The notes: a model not told the origin generated them from the letters alone. DNA of 64,000 bases from Inhella gelatinilytica (GCF_016093295.1 NZ_JAEDAL010000001.1:372001-436000); one strand, 5' to 3'. Positions 1 to 9,259 are shown, numbered from the stretch's first letter. Translations and numbers: made by a program.

Positions 1-1
1 A

Positions 2-1003
2 AAATCCAATGCGGTGTTGGTGTGCCACGCCCTCAATGCCAGCCACCATGTGGCGGGGGTGGACGAGCAGGGCAACCTCGGGTGGTGGGACAACCTGATT
101 GGCCCCGGCAAGCCCTTGGACACCGACCGGTTTTTCGTCATCGGCGTGAACAACCTGGGCTCTTGCTTTGGCTCCACCGGGCCCATGCACCCGAACCCCG
201 CCACCGGTCGCGCCTGGGGCGCGGACTTTCCGGTGGTGACCGTCGAAGACTGGGTCGACGCACAAGCGCGGGTGGTGGACCACTTTGGCATCGCCCAGCT
301 CGCCGCCGTGCTGGGCGGCAGCCTGGGGGGCATGCAGGCGCTGTCCTGGTCCCTGCGCCACCCCAGGCGCCTGCGCCACTGCCTGGCCATCGCCACGGCA
401 CCCAGCCTGTCGGCGCAGAACTTGGCTTTCAATGAGGTCGCCCGGCGTGCCATCGTCACCGACCCCGACTTCCACGGCGGCCACTACTACGCGCACGGTG
501 TACTGCCCGCGCGGGGCCTCAAGGTGGCGCGCATGCTCGGTCACATCACCTACCTAAGTGACGATGTGATGGACGCCAAGTTTGGCCGCGAACGCCGCGC
601 GGAAACACCGCTTTTCTCGACCCAGGAAGTCGAATTCCAGATTGAGAGCTATTTGCGCCACCAAGGCGACAAGTTCGCCGGCTATTTCGATGCCAACAGC
701 TACTTGTTGATTCAGCGGGCGCTGGACTACTTTGACCCCGCGGCCGAGTTCGATGGTGACCTTGCTCGGGCTTTTGCCCGTGCCCAGTGCAAATACCTGG
801 TGGCCAGTTTCACCACCGATTGGCGGTTTTCACCGGCGCGCTCGCGCGAGATCGTGCAAGCGCTCTTGGACAACAACCGCGACGTGAGCTATGCGGAGAT
901 CGACGCCCCGCACGGGCACGATGCCTTCTTGCTCGACGACCCGCGCTACCACCAACTGCTGCGCCACCGCTTCCATCAAATCGCTGGGGAGGTCCAGGCA
1001 TGA
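2..1003 (+). CDS. metX: Homoserine O-acyltransferase MetX (5'-truncated by window)
   Basis: Transfers an acyl group (acetyl or succinyl) to homoserine, the first committed step of methionine synthesis, in the cytoplasm. The frame is open from the first bases and reads into the family segment [15 protein letters not shown], so the true start lies upstream of the window; about 330 C-terminal residues are present out of the usual 370-400. It is an alpha/beta-hydrolase fold: the nucleophile elbow GGSLGG is visible around 305-330, and the catalytic Asp and His are expected near FTTDWRFSP and PHGHDAF close to the C-terminus. It overlaps metW by ATGA, the classic metXW pair. Acetyl versus succinyl specificity cannot be read from the sequence. 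Confidence 0.95.
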   Translation, partial: KSNAVLVCHALNASHHVAGVDEQGNLGWWDNLIGPGKPLDTDRFFVIGVNNLGSCFGSTGPMHPNPATGRAWGADFPVVTVEDWVDAQARVVDHFGIAQLAAVLGGSLGGMQALSWSLRHPRRLRHCLAIATAPSLSAQNLAFNEVARRAIVTDPDFHGGHYYAHGVLPARGLKVARMLGHITYLSDDVMDAKFGRERRAETPLFSTQEVEFQIESYLRHQGDKFAGYFDANSYLLIQRALDYFDPAAEFDGDLARAFARAQCKYLVASFTTDWRFSPARSREIVQALLDNNRDVSYAEIDAPHGHDAFLLDDPRYHQLLRHRFHQIAGEVQA

Positions 1004-1566
1004 ACGCCATCACCGATTTGGTCCCGGCGGGCAGCCGCGTGCTGGACTTGGGCTGTGGCAGCGGCGAGTTGCTGGACACGCTGATCCGCCACAAAGCCTG
1101 TTCCGGCTACGGCGTCGAGCTGGACGACAGCAAGCTGTTGGCCTGTGCGGCCCGGGGCGTGAACGTGTTGCAGTTGGACCTGGAAAAGGGCCTGGCCATG
1201 TTCAAGGACCAGAGCTTTGATGTGGTGCTGCAATTGCAGACGTTGCAGCAGGTGCGCCATGCCGAAGCCATGCTCAAGGAAACGGTGCGAGTGGGGCGCA
1301 TCGGCATCGTGAGCTTTCCCAATTTCGCGCACTGGCCCAACCGGCTGCAGGTTCTGGCGGGCCGCATGCCGGTGACGCGCACCCTACCCTATCAGTGGTA
1401 CGACACGCCCAACATCCGCGTGGGCACCCACGCGGATTTCGCGCTCTTGTGCGAGCGCTTGGGCGTCAAGGTGCTGGACTCATTCGGACTGCGCGGCCAC
1501 GAGCGGGTCAACTGGGGCGCCAACTGGCGCTGTCCCGTCGCGGTGTTCGTGATTCAAAAGGCCTGA
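1000..1566 (+). CDS. metW: MetW, methionine biosynthesis partner of MetX
   Basis: 188 aa SAM-methyltransferase-fold protein. Motif I is [12 protein letters not shown] (about residues 11-22), and the MetW-typical segments [22 protein letters not shown] and [15 protein letters not shown] follow. In proteobacteria MetW is encoded with MetX and supports homoserine acylation; its exact catalytic role is less clear than its association with MetX. The ATG start overlaps the metX stop (ATGA), so translation is probably coupled; GGGGAGG lies about 10 nt upstream inside metX. Length matches the family. Confidence 0.93.
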   Translation: MNAITDLVPAGSRVLDLGCGSGELLDTLIRHKACSGYGVELDDSKLLACAARGVNVLQLDLEKGLAMFKDQSFDVVLQLQTLQQVRHAEAMLKETVRVGRIGIVSFPNFAHWPNRLQVLAGRMPVTRTLPYQWYDTPNIRVGTHADFALLCERLGVKVLDSFGLRGHERVNWGANWRCPVAVFVIQKA

Positions 1567-1639
1567 GACCGAGCGGCAGGGCCCGGACTGCGTAGACTGT
1601 CCGTCGGATTCCCCCCCAACCCCACTGCTGGAGCTCCCC

Positions 1640-2014
1640 ATGATTGGCTACACCACGCTCGGAACCAACGACCTGCCCCGCGCCACCGCCTTCTACGACG
1701 CCCTCTTTGAGGTGATCGGCATTCGGCGCATCATGGACTTTGGGCGTGGCTATGCCTGGGGAACCGGCATGGACAAACCCGGCTTTGGGGTCATGCTGCC
1801 CTTTGATGGTCAGCCGGCCACCGCGGGCAATGGCACCATGATTGCTCTGGTCGTCGACAGCCCGGCCAAGGTGGACGCGCTGCACGCCAAAGCCTTGACG
1901 CTGGGGGGCCAAGACGAAGGAGCGCCCGGACTGCGCGGCGAAGGCTTTTACGCGGGCTATTTCCGCGATCTGGACGGCAACAAGCTCAACGCCTTTTGCA
2001 TCGTCAAAGCCTAA
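1640..2014 (+). CDS. VOC (glyoxalase/bleomycin-resistance fold) protein
   Basis: 124 aa single-domain vicinal-oxygen-chelate protein. It starts GYTTLGTNDLPRATAFYDAL and ends FRDLDGNKLNAFC, both hallmarks of small glyoxalase-superfamily proteins, with the C-terminal metal-ligand region present. GGAG lies 5 nt before the ATG. The substrate is unknown; such proteins often act as dimers in detoxification or antibiotic binding. It stands alone between metW and a minus-strand regulator. Confidence 0.8.
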   Translation: MIGYTTLGTNDLPRATAFYDALFEVIGIRRIMDFGRGYAWGTGMDKPGFGVMLPFDGQPATAGNGTMIALVVDSPAKVDALHAKALTLGGQDEGAPGLRGEGFYAGYFRDLDGNKLNAFCIVKA

Positions 2015-2042
2015 GCATCCGCCCGCACGAGTGGCGCCGCGT

Positions 2043-3170
2043 TCAAAGACCGGCGCTCAGCTCCGCCACGATGCGCTGCAGCACGCGCTCGGTCTTTTGC
2101 CCTTCGGCCAAGGCCTGCAAGACCCGTTCAGACTGAGCCCGCACAAGTTCACTTAAAAAGTCTTCCTGCCTCTGCATTAAACCGAGGTGAAGGAAACTGT
2201 CGTCCAAGTCGGACTGCAGCCCTTCGAAGGTCTTGCGCACGGTGTCCACCATCGCTCGATTGCGCTGGGCAACTTCCGCCAGGGCCGATTTGGTCATGGA
2301 CACGATGTGGCGAAGGTGTTCCAGGTCCATGGCCGCGCGGCCGCTGTCGATGGCCGCCAAACGCGCCACGGCGCTTTCCAGCAGCAGCGCCACGTTGTCC
2401 ACCGCCCGCTCCATGCGACCGGTGTCACCGCCCTGACCCGCCAAGGCCCGCACAAACAGAATCAGTGCCCCAAAATTGAACGCCGTGTTGGGGCCCATGG
2501 CCTGGATGCGAGCGCCGCCCGGCTTGGCCGCCAGCGATTCCAGAATGGACCATTCCAGCGAGGTGCACAGGCCCGCGCGGTTCATTGACACCGCACCCGA
2601 GCGGCCTGACACCCGAACGCAGCCATCCAGCCCATATCGCTCCACCGCATCCAAGAGGCTCTTGGCCAGCGCTTGGTAATCCGTGCAGTCGTTCAGGCCG
2701 CGTTGGAAATCCAGCACAACGCCAAGCTCACCCGCCATGTCGGCGCTACCGAGCACCGCGTCCATGGCTTCATCGCGCTCACGGGCCAGGGCCTTGCGCT
2801 GTTCTTCCGCCGCCAGCAAGCGTTGGACCTTGATGACCAGTTCCGGCCCCTGCCAGGGCTTGCACACGTAATCGGTACCGCCGGCGTCGTAGCCCATCAT
2901 GCGGTCTTGCAACTGGTCGCGCGCTGAAACAAAGAGAACGGGCGGCCCCTCCGGATCCTGCGCACGCAGGCGACGGCAGGTCTCGTAGCCGTCCAACTCG
3001 GGCATCTCGACGTCCAGCAAAATCGCCGCCGGTTTGACCTCGGCCATGCGCTCCAGGCATGACACGCCGCTGGAGAGCAGCTCCAAATCAAAGTCATCGC
3101 TCAAGACGGCTTCGTACAACCCCAATGAAATCGGGTCGTCATCCACAACCATCAGCTTGGCTCGCTCCAT
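2043..3170 (-). CDS. Response regulator: REC domain plus uncharacterised C-terminal region
   Basis: 375 aa. Residues about 5-125 form a receiver domain: acidic pocket VDDDP (10-13), phospho-acceptor Asp53 in LLDVEMPELDG, switch Ser in LFVSA, and the conserved Lys in DYVCKP. Residues 125-375 lack a recognisable HTH, GGDEF, EAL, HD or kinase domain. They begin with a helical linker rich in Glu/Arg, continue with a GAF-like or alpha/beta segment, and end in long helices with heptad-like Leu. I chose ATG at 3170, which has GGAGG close upstream, over a GTG six codons earlier. No histidine kinase is adjacent. The output is probably through protein-protein interaction. Confidence 0.8.
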   Translation of the reverse strand: MERAKLMVVDDDPISLGLYEAVLSDDFDLELLSSGVSCLERMAEVKPAAILLDVEMPELDGYETCRRLRAQDPEGPPVLFVSARDQLQDRMMGYDAGGTDYVCKPWQGPELVIKVQRLLAAEEQRKALARERDEAMDAVLGSADMAGELGVVLDFQRGLNDCTDYQALAKSLLDAVERYGLDGCVRVSGRSGAVSMNRAGLCTSLEWSILESLAAKPGGARIQAMGPNTAFNFGALILFVRALAGQGGDTGRMERAVDNVALLLESAVARLAAIDSGRAAMDLEHLRHIVSMTKSALAEVAQRNRAMVDTVRKTFEGLQSDLDDSFLHLGLMQRQEDFLSELVRAQSERVLQALAEGQKTERVLQRIVAELSAGL

Positions 3171-3258
3171 CTCACCTCCCAGCCCCACAGGGCCTTGACG
3201 CGATCCAGGATACTCAGAATCCCATCCCCGACCAACACTGCAAACGACGGAGACCGTC

Positions 3259-3290
3259 GGGGAATGAGCACAAAACCACGCTCGTTCCCC
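3259..3290 (-). terminator. Imperfect hairpin after the FGGY kinase gene
   Basis: Two 11-nt arms (3259-3269 and 3280-3290) pair with one mismatch around a 10-nt loop, directly after the kinase stop codon. A second small hairpin (CGACGG TCT CCGTCG followed by TTT in the minus direction) abuts it at about 3244-3260. The T-tract is weak, so this may be a Rho-independent terminator or only an mRNA 3'-end stabiliser between the operon and the downstream response regulator. Confidence 0.4.
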
Positions 3291-3291
3291 C

Positions 3292-4851
3292 TCAATCGGG
3301 GGCGGGGTAACCCGTGATCTGACGAATGGCCTGGTACAGCGGCCGCAGCTTGCCGTACAGCGGCCGGTAGACCTGCGTGTAGAGCTGGTCGTAGGTCTGC
3401 ACCGCGCCGGGCTGGGGCTCGAACCACCGCGCCACGCGGGTCATTTCGGCCACGGCAGTGGGCATGTCGGCGTGCAAGCCCAGGCCCACGGCCACATCCA
3501 TGGCCGCACCCAGCCCCGAGGTCTCGTGCGTATGAGGCCGTGCCACCGGCAGGTTGAACACATCGGCCGTGAGCTGCATGGCGGCATCGCTCTGGGACCC
3601 ACCGCCGCTGACGCGCAACTCCGAGAACCGAACCCCGCTGCGCTTTTCCAGCCGCTCGCGGCCCTCACGCAGCGCATAGGCCAGGCCCTCGAGGATGGCG
3701 CGGTACAGGTGCGCGCGGGTGTGGGACTCGCCAAACCCGATGATGGCGCCCTTGGCCTCGGGCCCAGGAGTGCGAATGCCCGGGCTCCAGGTGGGCTGCA
3801 AGGTGAGCCCCAGCGACCCGGGCGGCACCTGGGCCACCAGCTCGTCAAAGAGCTGCTCGGGCGCCACGCCGAGGCTCTCGGCCGCCACCCGCTCGGGGTG
3901 GCCGAACTGCTCCTTGAACCAGCTCACCAGCCAGAAGCCCCGCGTGATCTGCACCTCGGCGCTGTAGTGCCCCGCCACTGCGGCGGGATAGGGCGGCACA
4001 AAGGGCGTGGGCTCCACATACCGGGCGCTGGTCATATTGATGGTGGCCGTCGTGCCATAGCTCAGGGCCCCAACCTCGGGCTGCAGCGCCCCCGACCCGA
4101 GGATCTCGCAGGCCTTGTCGGCCGCCGCCGCCAGCACGGGCGTGCCTTCGGGGATGCCGCTGACCTGCGCCGCTGCTGCGGTGACCGTGCCCATCACGCT
4201 GCCCACCGGCAGCAAATCGGGCAGCTGATCGGGCCGCACCGCCAAGGCTTGCCACTTCCAGTCGTGCGCCCCGGCCCAGGCATGGCGCTTGTAGTCAAAC
4301 GGCAAATACGCCACCTGGGAGCCAATGGAATCGGCAAAGCGGCCCGTGAGGCGCTGGTTCAGGAGCCCCGAGACGAGCATGAACTTGTGCGCGCGCCGGT
4401 GCACATCCGTCGCGTGCTGGGCCCACCAGTTGACCTCGGCCTCACGCTGAAAGGCCGCGATGGTGCCGGCCACACCGGCCAGGGCAAAAGCGCCGCGCCA
4501 CAGTGGGGAGAGGGTCGGTAAGCGGCTGGCGCGGCGCTGGTCCAGCCAGATCAACACGGGCGCCAGGCAGGCCCCGTCTGCCGCCATCGGCACGATGGAA
4601 CCCCGCTGCGTGGTGACGCCCACGCCGGCCACGCGCGCGCGCCAGGCCGGCTCTTGCGCCCACAGACGCTGGCAGCAGTTGGCGGCGGCCCGCCAAAAGC
4701 CCTCGCCGTCATGGCTCATCCAACCCGGCTGCTCGCGCTGGTAGTCGGTGAACACCTGTTGCTGGCGGCCGATGAGGTCGCCACGCAAGTCGTACAGCAA
4801 AGCCCGGACCGACTGCGTGCCCAGGTCAATCGAGAGCAGCAGGTCTTTCAA
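3292..4851 (-). CDS. FGGY-family carbohydrate (glycerol-like) kinase
   Basis: 519 aa, the usual length of FGGY sugar/polyol kinases. The N-terminal nucleotide-binding segment is LLLSIDLGTQSVRALLYD, the expected catalytic Asp lies in AAADKACEILGSG, and the C-terminal ATPase loop is SGGGSQSDAAMQ. It differs from canonical glycerol kinase, which has GDQQAAL at the Asp, so the substrate is probably a substituted glycerol or another polyol. The start is TTG at 4851, sharing TTGA with the stop of the GlpD-like gene; no ATG fits. It is the last gene of a three-gene operon with two FAD enzymes. Confidence 0.85.
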   Translation of the reverse strand: MKDLLLSIDLGTQSVRALLYDLRGDLIGRQQQVFTDYQREQPGWMSHDGEGFWRAAANCCQRLWAQEPAWRARVAGVGVTTQRGSIVPMAADGACLAPVLIWLDQRRASRLPTLSPLWRGAFALAGVAGTIAAFQREAEVNWWAQHATDVHRRAHKFMLVSGLLNQRLTGRFADSIGSQVAYLPFDYKRHAWAGAHDWKWQALAVRPDQLPDLLPVGSVMGTVTAAAAQVSGIPEGTPVLAAAADKACEILGSGALQPEVGALSYGTTATINMTSARYVEPTPFVPPYPAAVAGHYSAEVQITRGFWLVSWFKEQFGHPERVAAESLGVAPEQLFDELVAQVPPGSLGLTLQPTWSPGIRTPGPEAKGAIIGFGESHTRAHLYRAILEGLAYALREGRERLEKRSGVRFSELRVSGGGSQSDAAMQLTADVFNLPVARPHTHETSGLGAAMDVAVGLGLHADMPTAVAEMTRVARWFEPQPGAVQTYDQLYTQVYRPLYGKLRPLYQAIRQITGYPAPD

Positions 4852-6350
4852 CGAATCACCCCGTGTTGCGCGGCCATCACGGCTTGGTAACGCGCCACCT
4901 CCTGGTGGAAGCGCACGGCATCCCAGCCCAAAAACTCCTGGCAATGGGGCTGCAGCGCGGGCCAAAGGGCCGCGCCAAAGTCGCGCTCCAGCAGCCCGAG
5001 GCGGGTGCGGCGCAGCAGCAAATCGTCCAGGTGATGCACCTGCTCATGCTGCAGGCTGTGGCGCACCTCGCCGATCAGGGTTTGCGTGCCCCCCAAGCGC
5101 TCGGCGCCCGCGGCCTGCACGGACCGGGCCAAGGCCCCAAATCGACCCTGCAGCCGCAGGCTCAGGCCTCGCTCGGGCGCGGGCCGCGGCAGGATGGTCG
5201 CCCCCGTCTCGGGGCCCAAGAGGGGCAGCCACGGACGGGCACGGGCCAGGGCCTCACGCGCCATGCGCCGGAAGGTGGTGAGCTTGCCGCCGCTCAGGGC
5301 CACCAGGCCGCGGTCAGCCAACACCAGGTGTTCGCGGCTTTCCTGCGAGGGGTCGACCGCGTCCGCCCCGTCCTGGGCCACAACCGGGCGCACGCCGGCC
5401 CAGCTGCTGCGCACGTCCGCCGCGGCCAGGCCTGCGCGCGGAAAGGCGTGGTTCAGCGCACCCAACAAATAGGCCTGCTCCTCGGGCTGGAGGCTTGGCG
5501 CCACGCTCAGGTCGGGGTGGTCCAGATCCGTCGTGCCCACCAGCAGGGCGCCTTGCCAGGGATAGGCAAACACCGGGCGGCCATCGCGCGGGTGGGCCCA
5601 GGCCACGGCGCAAGCCAGCGGCAGACGCCACAGCGGCAGCAGCAAGTGCGAGCCGCGCAAGGGCCGCAGCCGGGGCGCGGCTAGGCCCAGCTGCTGCGCC
5701 AGCGGCCCCAGGTAAGCACCCGCCGCCGCGATGACACAGCGGCAGACCACCGCCTGCTGCACCCCATCCGGCCCGCGCAGCAACGCCCCTGCCACCTGGC
5801 CTTGCGCGTCCCGCCGCAGTTCCACCACCTGGGTGCGGTTGCGCAGCTCAGCGCCCAAGAGCCGCGCTTCCTGCAGCACGCGCAAGGTCAGGCGGGCGTC
5901 GTCGGTCGTGGCGTCTTCGTACAGGCTGGCGCCGCGTTCGGCCGCCAGGCCCGGCACCCGCCAGGCGGTCTCGGCCGGGTCCGCATAGGCGCGCGTGCGG
6001 CGCCCGGCCAGCAGGTCGTAGACCGCCAGGCCCGCCTGGACCACACCGGGGCCTGTGCGCTCGCCGGCCCGGTGCGCCATCAAAAAGGGCAGGGGCTCGA
6101 CCAGGCCGGGGGCGTCGCGCAGCAACTGGTCACGCTCGCGCACCGACTCCCAAGTCAGGTGCACCGCGCCTTGCTTCAGATAGCGCAGGCCACCGTGCAC
6201 GAGCTTGCTGCTGCGGCTGCTGGCGCCCGCGGCAAAGTCCTCGCGCTCGACCAGAAGCACCTTCACGCCACGACGCACGGCCTCCAGCGCAATGCCTGCG
6301 CCGGAGATGCCGCCGCCAATGACGAGCAGGTCGACCTGGATCGGTTGCAT
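4848..6350 (-). CDS. GlpD-like FAD-dependent glycerol-3-phosphate dehydrogenase/oxidase
   Basis: 500 aa member of the GlpD/DAO family. The N-terminal FAD Rossmann motif is VIGGGISGAGIALEA, followed by the GlpD hallmark AAGASSRSSKLVHGG and LRYLKQG, then WAGVRP and SGGKLTTFR near the C-terminal third. The expected reaction is oxidation of a glycerol-3-phosphate-type substrate to the dihydroxyacetone phosphate form with electrons to quinone or O2. ATG at 6350 has GGGAGGG 4 nt upstream and is preferred to an in-frame GTG four codons earlier. It lies 16 bp after the AGPS-like gene and overlaps the kinase gene. It is likely a specialised paralog rather than the housekeeping GlpD, given its partners. 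Confidence 0.85.
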   Translation of the reverse strand: MQPIQVDLLVIGGGISGAGIALEAVRRGVKVLLVEREDFAAGASSRSSKLVHGGLRYLKQGAVHLTWESVRERDQLLRDAPGLVEPLPFLMAHRAGERTGPGVVQAGLAVYDLLAGRRTRAYADPAETAWRVPGLAAERGASLYEDATTDDARLTLRVLQEARLLGAELRNRTQVVELRRDAQGQVAGALLRGPDGVQQAVVCRCVIAAAGAYLGPLAQQLGLAAPRLRPLRGSHLLLPLWRLPLACAVAWAHPRDGRPVFAYPWQGALLVGTTDLDHPDLSVAPSLQPEEQAYLLGALNHAFPRAGLAAADVRSSWAGVRPVVAQDGADAVDPSQESREHLVLADRGLVALSGGKLTTFRRMAREALARARPWLPLLGPETGATILPRPAPERGLSLRLQGRFGALARSVQAAGAERLGGTQTLIGEVRHSLQHEQVHHLDDLLLRRTRLGLLERDFGAALWPALQPHCQEFLGWDAVRFHQEVARYQAVMAAQHGVIR

Positions 6351-6366
6351 GGGCCCTCCCACGCGC

Positions 6367-7977
6367 TCAGCGCAGGTTGCCGCTGGCCAGCACGCCCTGC
6401 GGGTCGAAGTGCTGGATAAGGGCGTCCATGCCGGCCAGGCCGGCCGCGCCTTTTTCAGCCCCCAGGTAGGGCGCGTGGTCCTTGCCCACGCCGTGCTGGT
6501 GGCTGATGGTGCCGCCCTGGGCCACGATGGCGCGGCTCACGCCGGTCTTCAGCGCCCACCAGCGCGCATGCGCCTCCTCGACCGTGGCGGCGCGGCGGAA
6601 CACAAAGGTGGAATACACCGAACTGCCGCTGCTGTAGACGTGCGACAGGTGGGTGTAGGCGTGGCAACGCTCGCCAAAGCCGGCCAGAGCCGCGCGCCCG
6701 GCGTCTTCGAGCGCATTCACCATGGCCGTCGTGCCGCCCCAGGGGATGGCGGTCTCCATGGTGTCCACCATGTAGCCAGCGTCCCACAGCGCATTGCGCA
6801 GGTAGACCCCCGCAAAGCGTTTGGCGGCCCACTTCTTGCCCAGCATCTGGCCCGTGGACACGCCACCGTGGGCCTTGACCACGCGCAGCGCCTCGCGCTG
6901 TGCAGCCACGACTTGGTCGTGCGGCCCAGTCAAGCCCAGGAACAACAGCACCTTGCCCTCGCCGCAGCCGCGCCAGGCCAGGTAGCGCTCCAGCCAGGCG
7001 ATTTGCCCGGCATGCCCGGCCAACTTCAGCGTGGTCAGCGTCTCGACGGCGTTGGCCAGCCGCATCATGGAGAGCGGCGTCTTGCGCTGCGCCAGCTCGC
7101 GCACCGCAGCCAAGCCGGCCTCCCAATTGGGCAGGAAGAGCCCCAGGAATCGCTCGTCTTCGGGCAAGCGGCTCACCCGCACGGTCACATCGGTCAGCAC
7201 GCCGAAGCGCCCCTCGCTGCCCAGCACCCACTCGCGCAAGTCAGGACCCGCGGCGCTGGCAGGCAGCGGGGGCAGGTCCAGCTGACCCCCCGGCGTGAGC
7301 AGCGTGCCCCCCGCAAACCATTGCTCGGCCCGGCCGTAGCGCAGGCTCTGCTGGCCCGAGCTGCGCGTGACCACCCAGCCGCCCAGCGAGGCGTATTCAA
7401 AACTCTGCGGAAAGTGGCCCAGCGTGTAGCCGCGGGCGCGCAGCTGCGCTTCCAAGTCCGGGCCCAACACGCCGGCCTCAAAGGTGGCCAGTTGGGCGGC
7501 CTCGTTCAGGTCGGTGAGGGCCCGCATGCGGGTGAGGTTGAGGCTCAGCACCGGCGACGGGTCGTCTGCGCGCGGGCTCAGGTGGCCCACCACCGAGGTC
7601 GCACCGCCACAGGGAATGACGCGCACCTGGTGTGCGGCGGCCCAGTCCAGCAACGCCCGCACTTGGCTCCGACCCTCGGGGAAGGCCACCCCATCGCACA
7701 CCCGGCCGATTCGGCCATGGCGCAGCGCAATCCAATCGCCCAGGCTTTGCCCGTAGCTCCCTCGCAGCCGCGCCTCGGCACCCGTCTCCACCAGCGGGTG
7801 GGCCCACGCCCCGGTCAGACGCGAGGGCTGCTCGCGCTCGATCTGCGCGCACACGGCGGCCAGGTCGGCATCCTTACCCGGCACAGGAACCCCCACCTGG
7901 CTGCTCAGGAACTCCGAAGCCCCCGGCGGCAGGTGGGCCTGAATGGTGTCGTCGCCCCAACCGTTCCAGCGTCGCAT
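6367..7977 (-). CDS. FAD-binding oxidase related to alkyldihydroxyacetonephosphate synthase
   Basis: 536 aa VAO/PCMH-type flavoprotein. Features shared with eukaryotic AGPS are WNGWG at residues 4-8, the FAD pyrophosphate loop PCGGATSVVGH (122-132), GHFPQSFEYASLGGWV, and the C-terminal HQHGVGKDH from residue 493. AGPS swaps the acyl chain of acyl-DHAP for an alkyl chain without net redox; bacterial homologs are mostly uncharacterised. ATG at 7977 has GGGAG at good spacing; an ATG eight codons upstream is less likely. It is first in an operon with a GlpD-like enzyme and an FGGY kinase and divergent from an AraC regulator, which suggests metabolism of a glycerol derivative such as ether glycerolipid. 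Substrate assignment is inference. Confidence 0.85.
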   Translation of the reverse strand: MRRWNGWGDDTIQAHLPPGASEFLSSQVGVPVPGKDADLAAVCAQIEREQPSRLTGAWAHPLVETGAEARLRGSYGQSLGDWIALRHGRIGRVCDGVAFPEGRSQVRALLDWAAAHQVRVIPCGGATSVVGHLSPRADDPSPVLSLNLTRMRALTDLNEAAQLATFEAGVLGPDLEAQLRARGYTLGHFPQSFEYASLGGWVVTRSSGQQSLRYGRAEQWFAGGTLLTPGGQLDLPPLPASAAGPDLREWVLGSEGRFGVLTDVTVRVSRLPEDERFLGLFLPNWEAGLAAVRELAQRKTPLSMMRLANAVETLTTLKLAGHAGQIAWLERYLAWRGCGEGKVLLFLGLTGPHDQVVAAQREALRVVKAHGGVSTGQMLGKKWAAKRFAGVYLRNALWDAGYMVDTMETAIPWGGTTAMVNALEDAGRAALAGFGERCHAYTHLSHVYSSGSSVYSTFVFRRAATVEEAHARWWALKTGVSRAIVAQGGTISHQHGVGKDHAPYLGAEKGAAGLAGMDALIQHFDPQGVLASGNLR

Positions 7978-8066
7978 GTGGATCTCCCAGCGTGATTCCA
8001 AGGGTCAGCCCCGCATGCTAGGCAAAACCCAGCGCTTAAGCTTGCGCGTCGCCGCCAGCGGCAATT
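7978..8066. promoter_or_regulatory. Divergent promoter region between the FAD-oxidase operon and the AraC gene
   Basis: This 89-bp divergent intergenic region should hold the promoters of both the three-gene operon (minus) and the regulator (plus). It contains a perfect 8-bp palindrome GCTTAAGC at 8034-8041 and a 5-bp inverted repeat GCCGC-CA-GCGGC at 8051-8062, either of which could be part of an AraC-type binding site. No consensus -35/-10 pair is obvious. Confidence 0.45.
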
Positions 8067-9140
8067 GTGAATTCGCGCCAACCCACTGTGAACGCCGCCG
8101 TGCCCCGCCCCCTCCCCACCCTCGCCGAGCTCGGCCTGCCCCCGCTGGCCCAGGCCCGTGTGGCCCGGGCCTATGCGCAGGCGGCGCTGGATGAAGCCCA
8201 GGCCTTGGGCCTGGGCCCACCCGCATGGCCGGAGGAGGCCGTGCCGGTGCCGGACTACATCGCTTGGCTCGAAGCCGGGGGGCGCGTGCAGGGCGACTTC
8301 GGCGTGCGGGTGGGCACGCGCATGAAGGCCAGCCACTTCGTCGCCTACGGCCATGTGCTGCTCTCCTGCCCGCGCTTTGGCGATGCCATCGAGCAAACGC
8401 GCCGCTTCGAGGGCCTGGCGCACGACCTTGGCCGCAGCGAGCTGCGACTCGACGGCGACCAAGCGATTTACCGCTGGCACAGCCCTTGGCTCACCGAGTT
8501 GCCCGGGCGGCAGCTGACCGAATCCATCATGGCCAGCATCCTCAGCTTTGCCACCTGGCTCGCGGGCCGCCGCCTGCCCGTGCTGAGCCTGGCCTTTCCC
8601 CACGCCGCCCCCGCCGACCCGCTGGAGCGAGCCGCCCGCGATGCGGCCTGGGGCCTGGCCGTGCAGTACGACGCGCCGGTGACCGAAGCACGCTTCCCCG
8701 CGGCCTTGCTGAGCGAGCCCGTGCCCGGGGCGGACCCAGCGCTCTTCCCCCTGTTGGAGCAGCGCGCCGCCCAGATGCTGGCTGCGCGCCAGCAAGCCCT
8801 GATGCAACATCCGGCGGCCGAGAACCACTTGCTGACCGCGGTGCGTGCGCAGATCGCCGAGCGGCTGGCCCAGGATGGTGCTCGCGTCGCCCCCGTGGCC
8901 GCGGCTCTCCATCTCTCGCCGCGCACGTTGCAGCGCCGCCTGGCTGAAGCGGGCAGCAGCTTCCAAGCCTTGCTCGACGCCACCCGTCGCGAGCTTGCCC
9001 GGCAGTACCTGCGCAACCCTGCCCTGAGCCTGACCGAAATTGCCTTTCTGCTCGGTTACGCGGAGCAGAGCAGCTTCAGCCACGCCGTTCGCGCGTGGGA
9101 GGGCTGCACGCCCCAGCAGTGGCGCCACCAACAAACTTGA
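8067..9140 (+). CDS. AraC-family transcriptional regulator
   Basis: 357 aa. The N-terminal about 200 residues resemble the arabinose-binding-like sensor domain of OruR/ArgR-type AraC proteins (DFGVRVGTRMKASHFVAYGH, LTELPGRQLTES). The C-terminal HTH_18 domain contains ALHLSPRTLQRRLAEAG and SLTEIAFLLGYAEQSSFSHA. Divergent orientation 90 bp from the FAD-oxidase/GlpD/FGGY operon makes it the probable activator of that operon. The start is uncertain: GTG at 8067 or another in-frame GTG at 8088. Confidence 0.88.
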   Translation: MNSRQPTVNAAVPRPLPTLAELGLPPLAQARVARAYAQAALDEAQALGLGPPAWPEEAVPVPDYIAWLEAGGRVQGDFGVRVGTRMKASHFVAYGHVLLSCPRFGDAIEQTRRFEGLAHDLGRSELRLDGDQAIYRWHSPWLTELPGRQLTESIMASILSFATWLAGRRLPVLSLAFPHAAPADPLERAARDAAWGLAVQYDAPVTEARFPAALLSEPVPGADPALFPLLEQRAAQMLAARQQALMQHPAAENHLLTAVRAQIAERLAQDGARVAPVAAALHLSPRTLQRRLAEAGSSFQALLDATRRELARQYLRNPALSLTEIAFLLGYAEQSSFSHAVRAWEGCTPQQWRHQQT

Positions 9141-9259
9141 GCCCGGCCGCGCCCTCGGGTTGACCAGGGCCCCCTGCGCCCCGGCCCACCGCTAGAGTGC
9201 CTCCCGCGAAAAAAAGCCCGGCCGCCTGCGCGGCACAAGGGCCCACCTTCAGGGACTTC

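Noticed and set aside
3292-4851. Calling the FGGY kinase glycerol kinase GlpK
   Set aside because: The catalytic-Asp segment AAADKACEILGSG differs from GDQQAAL of GlpK, and no glpF or glpR is adjacent.
6205-7995. A 596-codon open frame on the plus strand antisense to the AGPS-like gene
   Set aside because: It is the mirror of a well-supported flavoprotein gene in high-GC DNA. Its translation is Arg/Gln/His-rich with no domain, and it lacks a ribosome site.
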